Below, piece by piece: positions 22,094-34,586 of a DNA stretch of 64,000 bases; position 1 is the first letter of the stretch, and every line of letters begins with the position of its first letter. The position numbers and the translations under genes were made by a program. Source of the DNA: Euphorbia lathyris (lineage: Eukaryota; Streptophyta; Magnoliopsida; Malpighiales; Euphorbiaceae); assembly GCF_963576675.1 (NCBI RefSeq), contig NC_088914.1, positions 81,962,441 through 82,026,440 on the forward strand. Direction: 5' to 3'. The notes under the pieces are model-generated. The model saw nothing but the letters and a program-made list of their open reading frames with translations. It made no database searches and had not been told where the DNA came from.

Positions 22094-23514
22094 TCAAAAA
22101 CTATAAACAGTCGGTGAAATTGAAACAAAATCGAGTGATATGTCTAAAATTTCTTCCTTAACTCGCAACAACATAGCCATGACGTTTTCTTCCAAACCGA
22201 CAAATGCTTCAATTCCATCTCCTTCTCTAGTGTCTACCAAAACAATTAAATTCTTCAGTTTGAAAACAATTGTAGCAACCCATAATAGCTTTCCCCATCC
22301 GAAATCTGATTCGTAAAACGGATACCTACACCAGCTGCTACAACCATACATTTCATATTCATGTACATGTTTCATGGTTTTCAGGATCAATGGACATAGA
22401 TCTTCCCTGCTAATTATATTAGCACAGGAATTAGAAAAATGAGCTTTTGCTTTGCTGAATTCCTGAATTCCTTCATCAAATCTCCTAATTCTATCTTCCT
22501 ATCTTCCCTCGCCAATACTGGACACAACTCAATAGGGGCGGAGATAGCCCAGTGCCCGGAGACCCGAGCCCCCGGCCATCGGCTCCACCCTTGAATATTC
22601 GTAGTTTTGCATCTCGTAGCCCTCCTAATATTAGTCTATATAGACTCTATGTAGTAATATTTGATTATTCAATTCCACAATCTCAATTTATTTTAGAAAC
22701 TATTTATTTATTTGAATTTGATTTTTCAATAATTATAAAACTATATCATATTTATAAAAAAAAAAAACCATGTTATCATTATTTATTTATTTATTTATTT
22801 TCGTAACACTTTTGAGCTCATTTTTATTATTTTTTTTTCCATTAAAAATTAATTTTTTATTTTTAAGACTCAAACAACTTAATTTCTTTTTTTTTTTGGT
22901 AGAAATGTTCTAATTTTTTTAGAAACTAACATTGAACTAATAAAAAAAATATGTTTAATCTTTTTACTTTGTACTTTGAACACTTCATTTTAGCAAAAAC
23001 ATAAAAATGACGAAGTTTTAACGCGTTGGAGGCTACAAAAATTAACGGGCTGAGCTTTGAAAAATTACCCCTAATCGCACGCTTAAAATAGCTCCCCAAA
23101 CTCTAGTTTCCAGGCTCTGCCGCTGCAACCCAAATAGATTCCCTATGTTTCTCTCTGATAATGGAGGCGAAATCTTAGCACGCAGACTCATCGCATGGCT
23201 CATAAAACACGGCTTTAAAGAACCTGAAGAATTTGCCTTAGTATTTGCAGAAATTGCTGATTTATACAGTAATGAAGTGACTACCTCAACTCGTGTAGGA
23301 TTTGGTACTTGATCCGCTACCATTTCCTTCAATTTTGCAATCTTCGAACCATAAAAAAAAAACAAGCCTCCTAGTAACACAGTCTTTCATTTCTCAATCT
23401 GTTCCAGAATTGGGAGGTCAAGAGGTGGATATAAGGAACCTGTATTGAACACAAGCATACCCCGATCGACATTCCATCGTACTGAAAATATGTTACCTGA
23501 ACTGCTATAGGACC
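22094..23514 (-). pseudogene. BAHD acyltransferase, captured and disrupted
   Basis: Read on the - strand, the remnant starts near 23514 with VQVTYFQYDGMSIGVCL, which in BAHD enzymes leads into the catalytic HxxxD motif. Here the text jumps instead to FNTGSLYPPLDLP, so the HxxxD histidine region is deleted. Next come GSKIAKLKEMVADQVPNPTR, SHAMSLRAKISPPLSE and NIGNLFG, then the hAT insertion. The frame resumes with PVLARED and ends with the structural motif DFGWG and a DTREGDGIEAFVGLEE tail. BAHD enzymes move acyl groups from CoA to alcohols or amines in plant specialised metabolism. The N-terminal third is absent, one in-frame stop lies near 23380, and small frame shifts follow the hAT site. 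It is non-functional but once intron-free over this stretch. Confidence 0.88.
22533..23125. mobile_element. hAT-type MITE inside the captured BAHD gene
   Basis: The left end TAGGGGCGGAG is a one-base variant of CAGGGGCGGAG; the right end, reverse-complemented, is CAGCGGCAGAGCCTGG. Flanks CAACTCAA (22525-22532) and CAACCCAA (23126-23133) form an 8-bp target duplication with one mismatch. Removing the element and one copy restores the continuous BAHD text NLFGLCPVLARED. Its GC-rich left end is shared with elements at 43344 and 55345. The centre is non-coding. Confidence 0.8.
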
Positions 23515-24560
23515 GATCTGGGTTAAGGAAGAAATTTTAGACATATCATTCTATTTAAGTGGGTTATGCTTTTGGGTGTCTATTTGGTGATTGTGGCTGG
23601 GAATTTTCATTGTTGTTGCGGGTTAAGGAAGAAATTTTAGACATATCACTCGATTTTGTTTCAATTTCACCGACTTTTTATAGTTTTTGAAGAAATTCAT
23701 AAAGTATTGGGAGAATTTTTATAAAATAAATAAATATAAAGACCAAAATAACTCTTTACCTTTTGATTTTAACTAATATTTGACTTTTTTTAACATCGTT
23801 GGTCAGTTTGGACTGTGTTTGCTAACGGAATCAACCATAAGGTACCTGTTTGTCGACTTTTAAACCACATAGTTTATGTTTTAAAATGACATAAACCACA
23901 AGATTTATTTTTATACTTTTCCCTTAAATGAATTAGAAAATATTTTGGCTAATCAAGAGGCTCTAGACAAACAAATGTCTAAAGTCTCAGTTAATGATGA
24001 AGATAAAGCTCTTTTTAGTAGTAAGAATATCAAGTATCCAGACACCGCGAGATCGAGAAATGGCGGTAGGTTCAAACAACAAGGCTAGCAGCAAAAGCCA
24101 CAAGGAGATAGTTGGCAACAAAGGGGAGCTCACCACAGTCACAACTATAATGAAAAAGATGATAAGAGGTATCGACGTAAGAACAATCAGTTTTATGTTT
24201 ATGGCAAAAGAGATCACTATGCACGAGATTGCTAGTATAAGAAAGTAGAAGGCAACGTCGTTACATCTACACACCCTCAAGAGGAAAGTGAAGAAGAATG
24301 AGATTTCCAGGCTTCAAGTGTAATGGTAGAGCCGGTAATATGTGATCCAATTAGATCATCCATATCCAATGGAAAATAAGAGCAAACTTTTACTGTTGGG
24401 CAGTAAGAGAAGGAAAAACCAGTGAGGTGACTGGGTACCATTCAAGTGTTTGCTGTTGGGCAACAAGGAGAAGGAGAATAAAGGAGATTCACAAAAAGAG
24501 TCATTGACTTCCTATGAGACGCCACCAGCTAAGGGAGAGATCAAGTGTAAGTAGCAAGCA

Positions 24561-25013
24561 ATGATAGAGACGATGTTGCTGAGGAAAAATGTTAGGCATG
24601 AACAATCAGTACTGTTTGAGACGGGAGACAAGACGAAGCCTAAGCCCACAAGCCCGTCAAAGGGGGCATCACTTAAAAAGAGGATGAAGCACAAAGCAAA
24701 CATGGCTAAAGGTGCAACTGTTATGTCGAGAAAAGGTAAGCAAGATGCTTATAACCATCAAGAATTCATCAAGAAGGAAAGTAATAAGGAGTTGATACTA
24801 TTGGAAGCTCTAGTCGAGAGTTTGAGCGACCTGCATAAACTGAGAAAGGCTTTGCAATATTATCTAGAGGGCCAACGGAAAAAAACGAAGAGATGTTGCA
24901 ATCATGGACCAAAGCATCGTAGGTTGAAGCGATGTAGGCCGAATGAGACCAACAAGTACAAGTATCGCAATCCCAACAGAGTGGGAAAACCTGATCTTGT
25001 TGAAGAGACATGA
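24561..25013 (+). other. Unrecognised 150-codon open frame in the copia interior
   Basis: This Lys/Arg-rich frame lies between gag and the 3' LTR where pol would be expected. I recognise no protease, integrase or reverse-transcriptase motif. It may be chance, or a residue of an internal region peculiar to this non-autonomous family. Confidence 0.3.
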
Positions 25014-25177
25014 GCATACCATGTTTACTAAGAAGATACAAGAAAAAGCTACCATAAAAGAACCTATGGAGAAGCATCTTTAAGCAATGAGTGGAAAAAT
25101 GTTCTGGAAGAAGATTTTGGAAAAGCAACTTCGAAAGTTAACAAATACGAAGTACTAAAAATCAATGTTGAGGGGAG

Positions 25178-25516
25178 TATTGAGATTGCACCACCAATTT
25201 TCAGAATACTCTAACTATTTAGTTAACACCACATATTATAAATATGTGGTATAATATTTAGATTTTTATGTGCTACAACCTACATAAATTTAGATTTTTA
25301 TGTGCTACAACCTACATAAATTGTGGCTCAAATTTTGTAGATCATGACCAAAAATTGTTATAAATAAAAGGAGTTCTTACATTATGGAGGAAGTGTGGAG
25401 AATAATAATAATGGGTGGGGAAAAATAATAAACAGAGTGTGTATGATTATATTAATAAAAATAATCACTTTCTATCGTTAAATTTTAAGTATGTTATTCC
25501 TTCAATTTATTCAACA
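25178..25516 (+). repeat. 3' LTR with a 32-bp tandem duplication
   Basis: It matches the 5' LTR throughout, except for two copies of a 32-bp unit starting ATTTAGATTTTTATGTGCTA at about 25255-25320, where the 5' LTR has less than one. Confidence 0.88.
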
Positions 25517-26232
25517 GTACCATTGGTGTAATTTACCCGTCAAACTCACGTTGACCGGTTAAATGTACTAAATTATCCAGTTATCTTTACTTGAGGTATA
25601 TTTTTAGGACAAACTGAAATCTAGGTACAGAAGTGTGAACTAAGGTAAAGTTCAGATACCATTAGTGTAATTTACTCATTTGGAAAGCATAGAGGGGAGA
25701 GAGGATACGATAAGCAGCAATGTTCACTTGCACCTTAATAACCAAGTGAATTTGCTCATTCACCGTTAAAATGGTCTAGTTATAGGATTACAAACGAGGA
25801 GGAAAGGATACTTCCACGCTTCGTCCCTGTTTAGGCGAGAAATTTCAAACCCCGTTCCCTTTTATAGTGGGGAAGAAGTACTCCGCACTAAGGATGGCAA
25901 CGGAGAATCTGCCTCATTTGCGATTCAAGCTGATGGAAATATAGAAGTAAATGACTGCAAGATCAGCTGGTGATGCATACTTGCAACAACGGCTACAGGT
26001 GCTTCCACTAATGCTGCTGCTCTCAATAAATATGCATCATACAGTAAAAATTACTAGCAGAATATAGGCCAATTTTCAATTTGCACAATTCATTGCCACT
26101 CTTTAAAAAAATATCCACAGGGAATACAATGTGTAAGGGAACTTAAAATATCAAATTTGATAACTCTTTATTTACCCTTTTACATGTAGAGGAGCAAAGA
26201 AGCAACGGATCCTCCACCGTTAGAAGAGGAGT
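25517..26232. other. Intergenic DNA and 3' flank of APP1
   Basis: No gene is visible. The left part repeats text found left of the copia element. The stretch next to 26233 presumably holds the 3' untranslated region of the aminopeptidase gene, but no exact end can be assigned. Confidence 0.4.
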
Positions 26233-29200
26233 TTATGCGCTTACGGGTTCTGTGGCTTTCTTCAGCCATGCTTTCTCAGATTCATCCAAATATGGAGCCA
26301 GAATATCCCTACATGTTGAATGATAGGTGTTCAACCAATTTATCTCCTCAGGCACCAAGAGGCTCACATCGATCAACTTGTTCTGATACGGTGCCTACAC
26401 ATCAGAACATCGTAAATGTTAATGCATAAGAATAGCCAGTGTAAATGAAGAGCGTTCTTTAGCACAAATAAAGTCAGTAAAAATAAAACAAGATTGGTTA
26501 TCCAATACCTAGATCAACGAAACATTTGACACATTAAAAATTCAGATTAGGTAATAAGTGCTGAATCTCCTAAAAGCAGTCATGATAAGTCAAGGAGTGG
26601 TTTAAACAATCAGTAACAATATTATAACCATGTTGGTGAGGTTACTACTATTTCAGTCCATTGATTTTGGGGTTTCGTCCTCGGACTCAAATGATTTCCA
26701 ACTAAATCCAGTTTCAAATTCTTTCTAGCAACTGAAATTAGAACCAAAGTCTTTGCATATAGAAACATGTTTGTGCCCAAAAACGAACACTGGAATTAGT
26801 CAAGAGCTATGATATATGAACTACCTAATTATTGAACATGTTTCTCAGTGCTAAGATTAGAGAGGGCCTGATGTTGCTTCAAGATGTATTTTTAACCTGC
26901 ACTGACATTTTTTCTATTTTTGTTCATTAAGAAATTGTCACTTATAATGACTAAACCGGCTGCAAATATCATGGATCAGAGTAGTAAAGGGCTGAAAGAG
27001 TTGAAAGTATACACTAGGAGGATGAAGGGTAAAAAGGGCAGTAAGGGAATGCACGTGAGATTGCCGAGTTAGTTATTTTTGTGGGATGAGCTGAAGGGTA
27101 TCCTGGGAACTGGAAAAAGTATATGTAGGAGTTGGTTATTGCTGTTTGGCTGGTATATGCAGAGGCTCTGCCTTTGGTAGAGAATGGGATTGAGATCTAG
27201 CTTTGATCCATTTATCTTTTCCTGTTTTCTTTCTTGAATTCTATATTCCATCTACTTATATACTCATCAATGAACATCTATTCTACCATCTTGTGTGCAA
27301 CTGTGCGTCATCAATTCTAACCTTTTTCAAAAGATTTCCAACTAAATACAGTTTCAAGTTTGTCTAGCTGAACATAGAATCGAAGTCTTGCATGTAGAAA
27401 CAGACTATCAGAATAAAGAAAAGAAAGCTAAGAGCATTAACAGCAAAGGAAGCAAAAATTGCACACAAAACATGAACAGTTTAAGATGAATTAGACATAT
27501 GCATACCCAGGTTATGTGCTCAAAAGCTAAGTAGCCTTTGTCGCCAAAATTGAATTTTGTATCACCGTCCTTGACAATAAGTACATTCTCCAATCGTATA
27601 CCAAAGTTGCCATCTTCATAGTATCCAGGTTCTGAGAATTACAATGTCAACATGATTATATTATTAAGGGTTACAGGATAAAAACATGAATGGATCTTTA
27701 GTAGAGAACAAGAAAACAGCATGCTTTACAATCAAAATCACATCTGGACTCTAATTTTCAGGATTAAATAAACAAATTTCCAATTACATTAGACAATAAC
27801 TGGTGATTGTACATATGTAGCAAGTACAGGATGGGAACTTGAACTTAATGCCCATACAATTCAAAAAACTAAATCCCTAAAAGTCATGTAAAAAATGTAG
27901 GTAAAATTTGTAATGCGAACTTCTTGAGCAGGATAGTTCATCTGCCTAGATTCACAGGGACCACAACCTCTGGTGGCCACCTGATTAAACAAATGACTAT
28001 TAAGAAAATTCAAAGTAATTTATTGTGTCCTAGTCCATAACAGGAATATAGTTCAACGAGGACTAATACTAACCATCCGTGACAGTCATTGAAGCTTGTA
28101 GAGGCACATTACGAGCCTGTGGTCTGAAACTAATCAAATGAGGTCCTGTTCAAGATGATCAAGCAATAAGTTTTATTACGATACAACATGATTAGCCCAA
28201 GGCAGGTCGTAGCAGTTCATTACTAACCTTCATGAACATTCAGGTAAGACCCGATTCCATGACCAGTACCATGCCGATAATCAAGACCGTATTTCCATAA
28301 AGGGACTCTAGCAAGTATGTCAAGGGCATGACCTGTGAACAAACCAAAAAAAATCATTATAAGCAACAACTATCCATGCACAGCATCTATAAGTTTATAC
28401 ACTAGAAGCACAAAGTTTTCATTTATTTATTATAACATTTGGACATAGTAATATTAATAATAATAATAAAAGGAAAAGTAAACGTTAGATTACCACTAGT
28501 CCCATTAGGAAATCGGGCATTACCAAGGGCAATATGACCCTTGAGAACCTACATGAGAAAAACTAATATATTAATATCCAAAGATGGTAATAGAATCAAC
28601 ACCACAATCTGAAAGATGAGAAACATATAAATTCTATCACTAACAAGCTCCAATGAGAAAAAGGGGCAATGCATGGACAAAATGCGATAACAGAAGAATA
28701 CTAACGGCAAAAAGTTTTAATGATTCAATTCAAATTATAAGTGAACAACCAAAAACAACTGAATTTATCATTAGACGTATCATTGTTGTAGACAGATAAT
28801 AAGATGCAGGAACAAAACAAAATTTGTGTATTCGAAATAACAAAAGATGTACAATACTCAATTTCTGAACAGATAATATGATGCACATAGGGAGCAACTG
28901 AGGGCACCTACCGCTGTATAGCATGCTTTTTCATGGGCTGATGGTTTTCCAAAATGGACTGTGCGAGTTATATCAGTTGTTCCATCCAGATACTTTATTC
29001 ATGCCAACAACAGCATTAAAAATAATAAAAGCATTAGGCAAATAAAATTTTAAGCCAATGGAAATTAATAGCTAACCAGTAATAGCTACCAGTTACATTA
29101 TTTACAACTAACAAACCTGAGCTCCTGAATCACAAAGATAAATTTTGTTGGGATCAAGTTCAGCACATGCTTCGGGCTCTGGTGAATAATGGATGATTGC

Positions 29201-32200
29201 AGCATTTGAACCCACGGATGAAATTGTAGGGAAACTTAATCCTCTGAAATGCTGCGGTTAAAACAAATAAGGAACCTATTAAATTAATCATGATGTTTAA
29301 TAACTTAGGCGTCCACCTAAGTTGCTCATGATGGCTAACAACTTAGGCATGTACAACAACTCAGGCATGAACATAAAATGTTCATGATATCTAACTGAGG
29401 CATGCACCGAGTAAAATGGTCTACTAAATATCAAGTTGCCGTGACAAGGTGAAACAAACCTTTTCTTTTCACCTACAGGTTAAAGCACTGAACCAATGTT
29501 GTCAAAGAAACACTAGGCCTAAAAGCTTAAACTTGAAGGTGATGACCATCAAATAAATTACTAACTTTACATGAATACAAATAAGACTTGATGTGAACAA
29601 AACTCTCAAATAGAGATGCAATAGCGCTTACCAAAACTATGAGACCATATAACAAAATAATAAGAAAGCATATCATGAAAATATACTTGGTCCATTGCTA
29701 ATCCACTCACTCAGTCTAAAAGACATAGTGGATTCACTTCCTAAGTGCTGACATTTTTCTTTAACGTGGCTAACCAAAATGAAGTAGGATTATAAGACTG
29801 TTCATGTGAACAAAACTCTCAAATAGTTGTTATATATTAAAGAACCGGGAAGTAAATGTTAAAATACATAAAGATAGCATAAAAACAGAGTTTCACGCTG
29901 TTCTTAATATTTTCCTTCTCAGTTTCCACTTGAAGTAACAAAATACCAAATTTTGTACTGTCTACTTCTAAAAGAACATAAAACCACACCAATAGCACCT
30001 GCATTTGTTATCGCCAATATTTTTCATTTAAAACAGACCACTAAAATGATTAGTGGAAAACTTTCTCAAATGCACATAGTTATAAATTATAATAAACATA
30101 ATTAATGAATTGGTATCTTTAATCTGTCTCTAAACAATAATGGAACCTTTTCTAATGACAGTGCCATTGAAATCTAGAATTACCTCTTTTGATGCTCTAA
30201 AACCTTCCAGCTTATCACTGGCAGTGACTTCTGTAAGCTTTTTAGTTTCCCTGCACATCAAATCCAGTTATGGAAGTCAGTGATATGCGTATACCAACGT
30301 AAAAGTAGTTAGCTCATTTTTACTGTTCAGTTACAGTACCATAGGAAAGCATGAAATGGAGTGTGAAACATACAGAACAAGAATGTAAGCAGGACAGGTA
30401 AAAGATCAACTGAGTAATGACTCACAGGCTTTATATCAAAACCTTGACCAATTAGCAGAACATATTACCGAAATGCAGATCGATGTATGAATGGATGGAA
30501 AGTTTGCAATCTAGCAGTACCAGAAAATGTGAAGACGGAAACAACAGAATGTAAACCTCAGTGAAGATTAAAACAGCAATTTCCCAGAAAGTGCTACTAC
30601 ATGCTGATAAAGTTAATTAGATAGATATTCACATTATGCATCCCTTTCATACAAATGTTAGTTGTATGTATGCTAACTTGTGATAAAAAGAAACATTGTA
30701 ATTTATAGAAAGACCCCATTTTTGGCATTGTCAGGTAACTAATTTTCACTTGGATCCTTCTGAAACAAATCTCTTGTACTAGTTCCGACAAATAAACTAG
30801 CCATGTACAGAAACTTTTGAATCACGCTAGGAATTGGGTGTTTAGATTCCTTTCATCTAGCCTATGACAATATGCTGAACAAAAAAGACATAATATAATA
30901 GAAAACATGACCAAATATTACTCATGTTCTGTCTGTTATAGAATTACATAATAAACAACATGTTTAATTAAAATGAGATAGCCACAAGAATGTTTTGAAG
31001 AACTACTAGTCTAAACAAGTCATAGGTAAAACTATATTTGAATGTTTCACTTCTAATATGCTAAACATAATATATCCAACATAGCCAACTTTATAGAGTA
31101 AGATTTATCCAGATGTTTGGAGCAATATTTTCCAGCGACACTCAAATTATGAACCAGACAATTAAACAGTGGCCAGAAATTCCACATATGACTAAAAAAA
31201 ATATATCACTTACGGATCCTTTTTATTGTTGGCACTCACACCCTCCAAGAAGTAACCAGAAGCCCCATAAAGCTCCTGCATCTGCAAAATCAAAACAAAC
31301 ACTGGTATCATGTTTGAAATTGGAGGTTTTTGCTCCTATGCTAATAAATATTATAACTTAAGAGGATATTTAACAATTTCGAGCAAATTAAAAAAAAAAT
31401 GAGAACGTGCATTCCTGAGCATACCTGCTTATCCAACCAGACAAGATATTGCACAACAGCAGCACCATCACGAATATGTGCCTTTTTTAAGCCATCCAAC
31501 TCAACTGGGTTCTAAAACAAGAATACAACCCATCACTTTATCATTGACAAAAGATGACCATTCCTGAGGCCAGTTGCAACAAATACAAATCATTTAAAAC
31601 ATTTAAACTTGTCAGCTATTAATATGAAGTGGACCTTTAACTATCAGCTTGAGCTTTTAGTTCAAATGGTTCCATGACATGATATCAGAGCCAGTATGAC
31701 CAAGTGGTCCAGGGTTCGATTCCTGGCAGCCCCATTTGTTGAGTTATTTGCAGGACGTGGTAATATGGGCCTGTGTTGTCACGCTTCAAGCCCAAGTGTG
31801 CTTTCGCGTGTGGGGGTGTGTCCGCTATTAATATGAAGTGGACCTTTAACTATCATCTTGAGCTTTTAGTTCAAATGGTTCCATGACAAAACTATTTTCC
31901 GGATATTGAATAATTCAACTATTCTCGAGGCAAACTGGAATCTTATGCAATTGGACTCAGCCAAAATTCTACATGGAATTTTTTATAACAAATTCCGTGT
32001 CCGTTGCGTTTGCTCCGTTTATTTGTCGTAAACTAAGCATATATTAACTCTTTGCTAAAACTATAGTAAATGAAATATCAAGGAACTACAAATTTTGATT
32101 ATACCAGTAGATCTTCCTTGAAAATAAGTTCAAGGAACTCCAAGATTTTCTATGGCTGAGACTTTAATAAAAAGGCAATAAAAAATTTAGAACCTCACCT

Positions 32201-34586
32201 GGAAGCCATTTCACATCTAAATCTACTTTTCGTAAGGCAGAAAAAGGGATGAAGAGGGCAGAGCCAGAACACATGTGATATATATATACACACACACATG
32301 CATGCACACCAATCTGTGGCTTTTACAAACTTTCTTTGAATTGTCATGATATATTACCTTTAAAGCTTTTGCAAGGGACAAAGGTGACTCCTTCAGGAGC
32401 ACTTTCTCAGAATTCAACTTTGAATATAACGCATAACAGCATGAATTAGGGGCAACCCATATGAGATTAATTTTCTTCCCTTCTGATTCAGCAGTACCAT
32501 TTCCTAAGATGTTACTATGAGTTCCTTTCACACCAGCTGCTGAGTCAAGCTCATTAGATGCAAGAAGGACCACATCCGAGCTCACTGCAGTATACTCCCG
32601 AACTACAATTCCATTCTCCTCCATATATGAGTTCACCTGAAAAACAAATATGATTATGCATACCCAATTTTGTAACTGTTGGTCCAGATATATCATTTTG
32701 AATTTATGTGAGCACTATACTTGGCAAATAGACAGGATATAATCGTCGCATAACTTCATTAGATAACGTGCAAGGGCTCATAACAATCAAAGACAGTACT
32801 AACACTAAGTATATAAATGCATTAAAGGCTTTACAGAATATACTTAAAAAGGAAACTTTGCAAATTGGAAAAAGAAATATTTGAAGAATCAGTAGGGGGG
32901 AAAACACCAATATATGTCTGCAGCAATGGATATATGCAGAACTGTCATACATTCAAAAATTCACCTCGTTAGAGATTTTCCTCTTGTCCACATACAGGAA
33001 TGCTGAGTTGGATGTCACTACAGCAAAGGCATGAGCAACTGGACAGTAGGATACATCACTTCCACGAATATTGTACAACCAAGCAACCTGAATTTAAGAT
33101 AATAATTCAATAATACAATTATACATCAGAAAAGAAGACAAAGGAGAAAAAGAATGCCAACAACACTGCAAAAAATGGCATGTTCACCTCATCCAGTGTC
33201 GTAATAATCATACCACCAGCATTTTCATGTTTGAATTTTTCTCTAAGATTTTTCAACTTGTCTGCAACTGATCGGCCTGTAAATTCCAATGGATGCACAA
33301 CAACTGGATTTGCTTCTGCTGGTGGTCTATTTTTCCACACCTGATCTACCAAATTTGTTTCTGTTTGAACTAGCTTTTGCTGTTTTCCAGCGAAAGCAGA
33401 CTCCCATCTTTGTGCAGTGTCTACGGATACACACCATGGGTCAATACCAATTGCCGCATTTGCTGGTAGATTCTAGCAAAATGAAATTTATTACACTATT
33501 ACCTTCAATATAATCTTGTAATGGTAACTATTAACATATATAGCTTATAGTCAACTCAAGAAATGAAATGACTCTAGAGACAAGGATTACAAAGCACAAA
33601 TGAGAATGTGCCGAGCTTGAAACTATGTTAGTATTCAAATTCAAATTTAGCCTCAGGTAGATTACAATCAGGAATCAAGAACACACTCCGATCTACAGAT
33701 TAGGGGAAAGCAAGAGGCCCAAAATTTCACAACACAAACAGTAAACTTATTCCTTAGGAAATAATTCATTCCATCTTTTGTTCTCCAAAAGTCTACTACA
33801 TAAAAATAAACGACATTCCCCCTCGCGATAAATAGCATTTCATAGACATAAAAGACGAACAGGTCTACTTACCTCCGCCATCCATGTATCCACAGGAGGG
33901 TCCTCTCCCATACGCATGAGAGTCCATTGATTACTAAGTTGCTGAGTTGCCTGCAAGAAATAACGTCCATCTGTCCAAAGCCGAGCTTCATTCGTTGTAA
34001 TAAGCGCCAAACCTGAATGAAATTCAACAAAATAATAATAATAATCATATTCAAAAGCAATACGAACTACATCTAACCAACTTGACAATATTCTAAGTCT
34101 AAATAAAACATAAGTAGACTATTTTGAGGTCAATATTAAAGCTGGACACAAAGTTCAGATGAGATCGCGGCGTTCGAGTATCATTAAAATTTAAATTTTC
34201 GTTTCTGATACAGTCATATGCTCATAAAAGAAGAAATTCCAGCTTTAACACCGAAACTAACCTGCACTGCCAGAGAATCCAGAAACAAATTCCCGACGCT
34301 TGTCCCGAGCAGAAACGTACTCGCTCTGCCGATAAAATTAAAAATAGCATTAAGCAAAAACCGGCTGAAATCTAAAATAAACAGATTCAAACTCGAGAAA
34401 ACCAAGAAACCTCAAGAGTAAATGAAATTGTAAACATAAAAGATGATCGAAATACAGAAATGATTGAATTGTGTAGTTTTAGTTTAAGCGAACCTGATGA
34501 TAATCCTCAGAAGGAACGACTAAGGCATCAAGAGGAGGAGAGTGAGAAGCCATAAGAGACCTCAAGGAAGTAAGTGTATCAGCCAT
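26233..34586 (-). CDS. APP1: Xaa-Pro aminopeptidase P, APP1 type, sixteen exons
   Basis: Exons in coding order: 34586-34494, 34325-34262, 34012-33873, 33472-33188, 33087-32965, 32636-32358, 31511-31425, 31281-31214, 30250-30184, 29251-29117, 28992-28912, 28548-28494, 28332-28228, 28145-28074, 27631-27507, 26394-26233. All introns are GT-AG; the exons sum to 1941 nt, i.e. 646 residues, about the length of Arabidopsis APP1. It removes N-terminal residues that precede proline. Two creatinase-like N-terminal domains come first ([26 protein letters not shown]), then the M24 pita-bread domain. The metal ligands are all present: the two Asp of [17 protein letters not shown] (11 apart), His of [10 protein letters not shown], and the Glu of [11 protein letters not shown] and GIRLENVL. 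There is no signal peptide, fitting a cytosolic enzyme. No coding damage is seen. Intron 6 holds a TRIM element. Confidence 0.95.
31610..31888 (+). mobile_element. TRIM (miniature LTR element) in APP1 intron 6
   Basis: Two 70-bp direct terminal repeats (31610-31679 and 31819-31888) begin TGTC and end GACA. They are flanked by a perfect 5-bp duplication AAACT (31605-31609 and 31889-31893). Immediately after the left repeat is TGATATCAGAGC, one base from the Met-tRNA primer-binding site, and a G-rich tract precedes the right repeat. The internal part is only 139 bp and has no coding capacity. This is the hallmark layout of terminal-repeat retrotransposons in miniature. The internal 'ggttcgattcctgg' resembles a tRNA B box, but the LTR-like structure argues against a SINE. 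Confidence 0.88.

Larger units (their letters stand above)
21860..23923 (-). mobile_element. Pack-MULE-like element carrying a BAHD acyltransferase
   Basis: Inverted ends of about 310 bp (21860-22172 and 23611-23923) begin GGAAAAAGTATGAAAAT and, reverse-complemented, GGGAAAAGTATAAAAAT. The flanks TTAAATAAA (21851-21859) and TTAAATGAA (23924-23932) are a 9-bp target duplication with one change; the right copy keeps the ancestral gag reading frame. No transposase is present. The cargo is a BAHD acyltransferase fragment on the - strand. Its C-terminal codons lie inside the inverted repeat, so the TIR itself includes captured sequence. A 28-bp piece of the arm is tandemly repeated near 23522 and 23620. 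Confidence 0.88.
21301..24310 (+). pseudogene. Copia gag, split by a Mutator-type insertion
   Basis: Gag text is recognisable from about 21330 (LNNDDYSTWSTRMKFYLLG), through the 21548-21772 segment with EYFTKIRTLCNKISNLDPKI, up to the insertion at 21860. It resumes at 23924 with LNELENILANQEALDKQMSK. A degenerate zinc-knuckle region follows near 24190-24240, with 'YGKRDHYARDC' readable. Scattered stops interrupt it (for example TAA at 21422 and TGA at 21770), so it cannot make full-length Gag. Gag would package the element RNA into virus-like particles. The join across the insertion is in frame once one target-duplication copy is removed. Confidence 0.8.
20827..25516 (+). mobile_element. Ty1/copia-type LTR element, gag only, with nested insertions
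   Basis: LTRs are 20827-21125 and 25178-25516, flanked by a perfect 5-bp duplication GTACC (20822-20826 and 25517-25521). A primer-binding site complementary to initiator Met-tRNA, TGGTATCAGAGC, lies at 21128, and a purine-rich GAGGGGAG precedes the 3' LTR. LTRs begin TATTGAG and end CAACA, so the canonical TG start is altered in both. The interior has gag pieces but no protease, integrase or reverse transcriptase, making this a non-autonomous derivative. It is interrupted at 21860-23923 by a Mutator-type element. Confidence 0.9.

Noticed and set aside
24769..25128. 119-codon - strand frame in the copia element
   Set aside because: Antisense to the element's + strand interior and without motifs.
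31680..31735. tRNA gene or SINE suggested by a B-box-like 'ggttcgattcc'
   Set aside because: No A box or cloverleaf; the segment is the interior of a TRIM with direct terminal repeats and a 5-bp duplication.
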